Assembly (NCBI RefSeq): GCF_017874035.1
Contig: NZ_JAGGKV010000014.1
Span: 141,755-205,754, forward strand
Direction of reading: 5' to 3'
Length of the DNA stretch: 64,000 nucleotides
DNA from: Paenibacillus aceris
GTDB taxonomy: Bacteria > Bacillota > Bacilli > Paenibacillales > NBRC-103111
Below are positions 62,775 through 64,000 of the stretch, one piece after another. Below the pieces are notes generated by a model. It was not told where the DNA came from. It ran no database searches and saw only the letters and a program-made list of their open reading frames with translations. The position numbers and the translations under genes are program-made. Positions within the stretch are counted from its first letter, which is position 1, and every line of letters starts with the position of its first letter.

Positions 62775-62901
62775 CAATGTTCAACTCCATACTAAACTTT
62801 CATAGACCTAATCCATATTGCTATTCTAATATAACCTTTTTCTCATGCATTTCTAATGAATTATTTGCATATCTTGGCATAGAAAGGGGGCGAGAACGAC
62901 A

Positions 62902-63078
62902 ATTCATAACCAGGCTGTACAATACGACAACTTAACTCAACGCGATATTACGGAAATCATCCAAGCGTGCATTGAGCAGAAAAAATGGCATGCAGCCATA
63001 AAACTAATCGAGCTTCTTCAAAATATGGATCAAAATAATAAAAATTCTGTGTTATTAGAGATTAGATTCGCGCCTTAA
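62902..63078 (+). CDS. Possible small protein with non-standard ATT start
   Basis: An open frame of 58 codons reads (I)HNQAVQYDNLTQRDITEII and then QACIEQKKWHAAIKLIELLQ with amphipathic helix character. It is preceded by a strong AAAGGGGGCGAG ribosome binding site 11 bases before ATT at 62902, yet no ATG, GTG or TTG lies near the site; the first in-frame ATG is 38 codons in. It may use a rare ATT (or upstream ACG) start, or be a gene with a mutated start codon. No family was recognised. It is convergent with the tRNA cluster. Confidence 0.4.
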   Translation: MHNQAVQYDNLTQRDITEIIQACIEQKKWHAAIKLIELLQNMDQNNKNSVLLEIRFAP

Positions 63079-63115
63079 CTTAACATCAATAGAATAACCT
63101 GTTGATCTTGAAAAG

Positions 63116-63143
63116 CAAAAGGAGCTGCCGTGGCAGCTCCTTT
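63116..63143 (-). terminator. tRNA operon terminator
   Basis: Perfect stem AAAGGAGCTGCC / GGCAGCTCCTTT with a two-base loop centre, then TTTTGCTTTTC on the minus strand, about 23 bases after the last tRNA. Confidence 0.88.
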
Positions 63144-63165
63144 ACTTTTTTACTTGCTTGCATGA

Positions 63166-63237
63166 AGCGGAAGACGGGATTCGAACCCGCGACCCTCGCC
63201 TTGGCAAGGCGATGCTCTACCCCTGAGCCACTTCCGC
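63166..63237 (-). tRNA. tRNA-Gly (GCC)
   Basis: Cloverleaf with acceptor GCGGAAG/CTTCCGC, T-arm GGTTCGAATCC and anticodon loop TTGCCAA (GCC). The bases after the discriminator are TCA, so the CCA end is not encoded. Confidence 0.95.
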
Positions 63238-63279
63238 GTGTGATGTGCGTATGGGTACTTAAACCCTACAGTCGCATGA

Positions 63280-63355
63280 TGGTGAGTCATGTAGGATTCG
63301 AACCTACGACACCCTGATTAAAAGTCAGGTGCTCTACCAACTGAGCTAATGACTC
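63280..63355 (-). tRNA. tRNA-Lys (TTT)
   Basis: Acceptor GAGTCAT/ATGACTC, discriminator A and encoded CCA; anticodon loop CTTTTAA gives TTT. Confidence 0.96.
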
Positions 63356-63376
63356 TTATAAGAATTCTGGCATTTT

Positions 63377-63450
63377 TGGCAGGGGCAGCAGGAATTGAAC
63401 CCACACCAAAGGTTTTGGAGACCTTTGTTCTACCTTTAAACTATGCCCCT
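63377..63450 (-). tRNA. tRNA-Trp (CCA)
   Basis: Acceptor AGGGGCA/TGCCCCT, discriminator G and encoded CCA; anticodon loop CTCCAAA gives CCA. Confidence 0.96.
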
Positions 63451-63474
63451 AGATCAACGGATACCGATAAAAGA

Positions 63475-63550
<76 letters not shown>

Positions 63551-63593
63551 TTATTTAAAGTAGCGGTGCAAGCAAAACACCACATTAAGAAGT

Positions 63594-63670
<77 letters not shown>

Positions 63671-63688
63671 TCGTTGAATTATTGAAAA

Positions 63689-63761
63689 TGGAGGCTGACG
63701 GGATCGAACCGCCGACCCTCTGCTTGTAAGGCAGATGCTCTCCCAGCTGAGCTAAGCCTCC
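63689..63761 (-). tRNA. tRNA-Val (TAC)
   Basis: Acceptor GGAGGCT/AGCCTCC, discriminator A, anticodon loop CTTACAA (TAC). The discriminator is followed by TTT, so CCA is not encoded. Confidence 0.95.
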
Positions 63762-63902
63762 ACAGGATAAAGAAGTAATATGTGGATGAAACCTATATCT
63801 AAAGAGCAGGTGAAGAAGGGGATTAAACCCTAAAGAACATTTATGATGACGTCTGCATGATTGCCTGTCCCACTTCTTCAACCGCTCGAATATTTGTGAA
63901 AA

Positions 63903-63978
63903 TGGCTCCCCGAACAGGACTCGAACCTGTGACAACTCGATTAACAGTCGAGTGCTCTACCAACTGAGCTATCAGGGA
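63903..63978 (-). tRNA. tRNA-Asn (GTT)
   Basis: Acceptor TCCCTGA/TCGGGGA (one G-U pair), discriminator G and encoded CCA; anticodon loop CTGTTAA gives GTT. A gap of 141 bases without recognised features separates it from tRNA-Val. Confidence 0.96.
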
Positions 63979-63981
63979 ATA

Positions 63982-64000
63982 TGGTGGAGCCAAGCGGGAT
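63982..64000 (-). tRNA. Partial tRNA, 3' end only
   Basis: The last 19 bases read, on the minus strand, a T-stem end, acceptor strand TGGCTCC, discriminator A and CCA. The anticodon lies beyond the window, so the identity cannot be given. It is four bases from tRNA-Asn. Confidence 0.7.

Noticed and set aside
63762..63902. The gap between tRNA-Val and tRNA-Asn was inspected for a missing tRNA or 5S rRNA.
   Set aside because: No cloverleaf, TTCGA T-loop or rRNA-like sequence is present in the 141 bases.

Overview
The window reads as chromosomal DNA of a carbohydrate-scavenging Gram-positive bacterium, most likely Paenibacillus or a close relative. The evidence is strong AGGAGG-type ribosome binding sites, lipoprotein solute-binding proteins, four CUT1 sugar ABC importers that each lack their own ATPase, repeated YesM/YesN-type sensor kinase and AraC-type response regulator pairs, and cre-like CcpA sites. 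No phage genes, transposases or CRISPR arrays were found. The placement is inferred from gene content, not from a marker gene.

Layout. (1) 1-7.3 kb: a CUT1 importer operon ending in a GH3 beta-glucosidase (cut by the window edge), divergent from a YesMN-type two-component system. (2) 7.3-11.3 kb: a secreted thermonuclease with an Excalibur domain, a Fur-type promoter driving a ferric-siderophore binding lipoprotein, and an MFS efflux pump divergent from an ArsR-type regulator around a two-tier palindrome. (3) 11.3-22.3 kb: one long minus-strand cluster for an acidic (uronic acid) polysaccharide: two permeases, binding protein, GH88 unsaturated glucuronyl hydrolase, Gfo/Idh/MocA oxidoreductase, sensor kinase, response regulator and heparinase II/III-like lyase. 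(4) 22.4-26.9 kb: rpmF, a small secreted-peptide ORF, metE with a LysR regulator and LysR-type operators, and an intergenic repeat array. (5) 26.9-35.1 kb: a carboxylate module with malic enzyme, AEC-family carrier and a TctCBA tripartite transporter, divergent from a CitA/DcuS-type two-component system; both promoters carry cre-like sites. (6) 35.1-47.6 kb: a third CUT1 importer with a dehydrogenase and an epimerase/isomerase, divergent from a cytosolic sulfatase plus another YesMN pair, then an ArsR regulator and a SulP anion transporter. (7) 47.7-61.9 kb: a mannoside locus with sensor kinase, regulator, CUT1 importer, GH125, a large GH42-like hydrolase and GH38 alpha-mannosidase. (8) 62.0-64.0 kb: an AAA ATPase, a possible small ORF without a standard start codon, and a tRNA cluster on the minus strand (partial tRNA, Asn, Val, fMet, Phe, Trp, Lys, Gly, terminator).

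How it works together. Each sugar locus pairs a membrane sensor kinase with an AraC-type regulator and an importer; catabolic enzymes sit in the same operon. Hairpins lie directly after three of the binding-protein genes, which would give more binding protein than downstream products. Cre-like sites at three loci suggest a shared glucose-repression layer. The importers presumably share one ATPase (MsmX-like) encoded elsewhere. The sulfatase is cytosolic, so sulfated sugars would be imported first and desulfated inside; the nearby SulP carrier could then handle the anion. That link is inference.

Limits: product names come from motifs and family resemblance read by eye, without database searches. 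Start codons were chosen from ribosome binding sites. Regulatory sites are sequence matches only.
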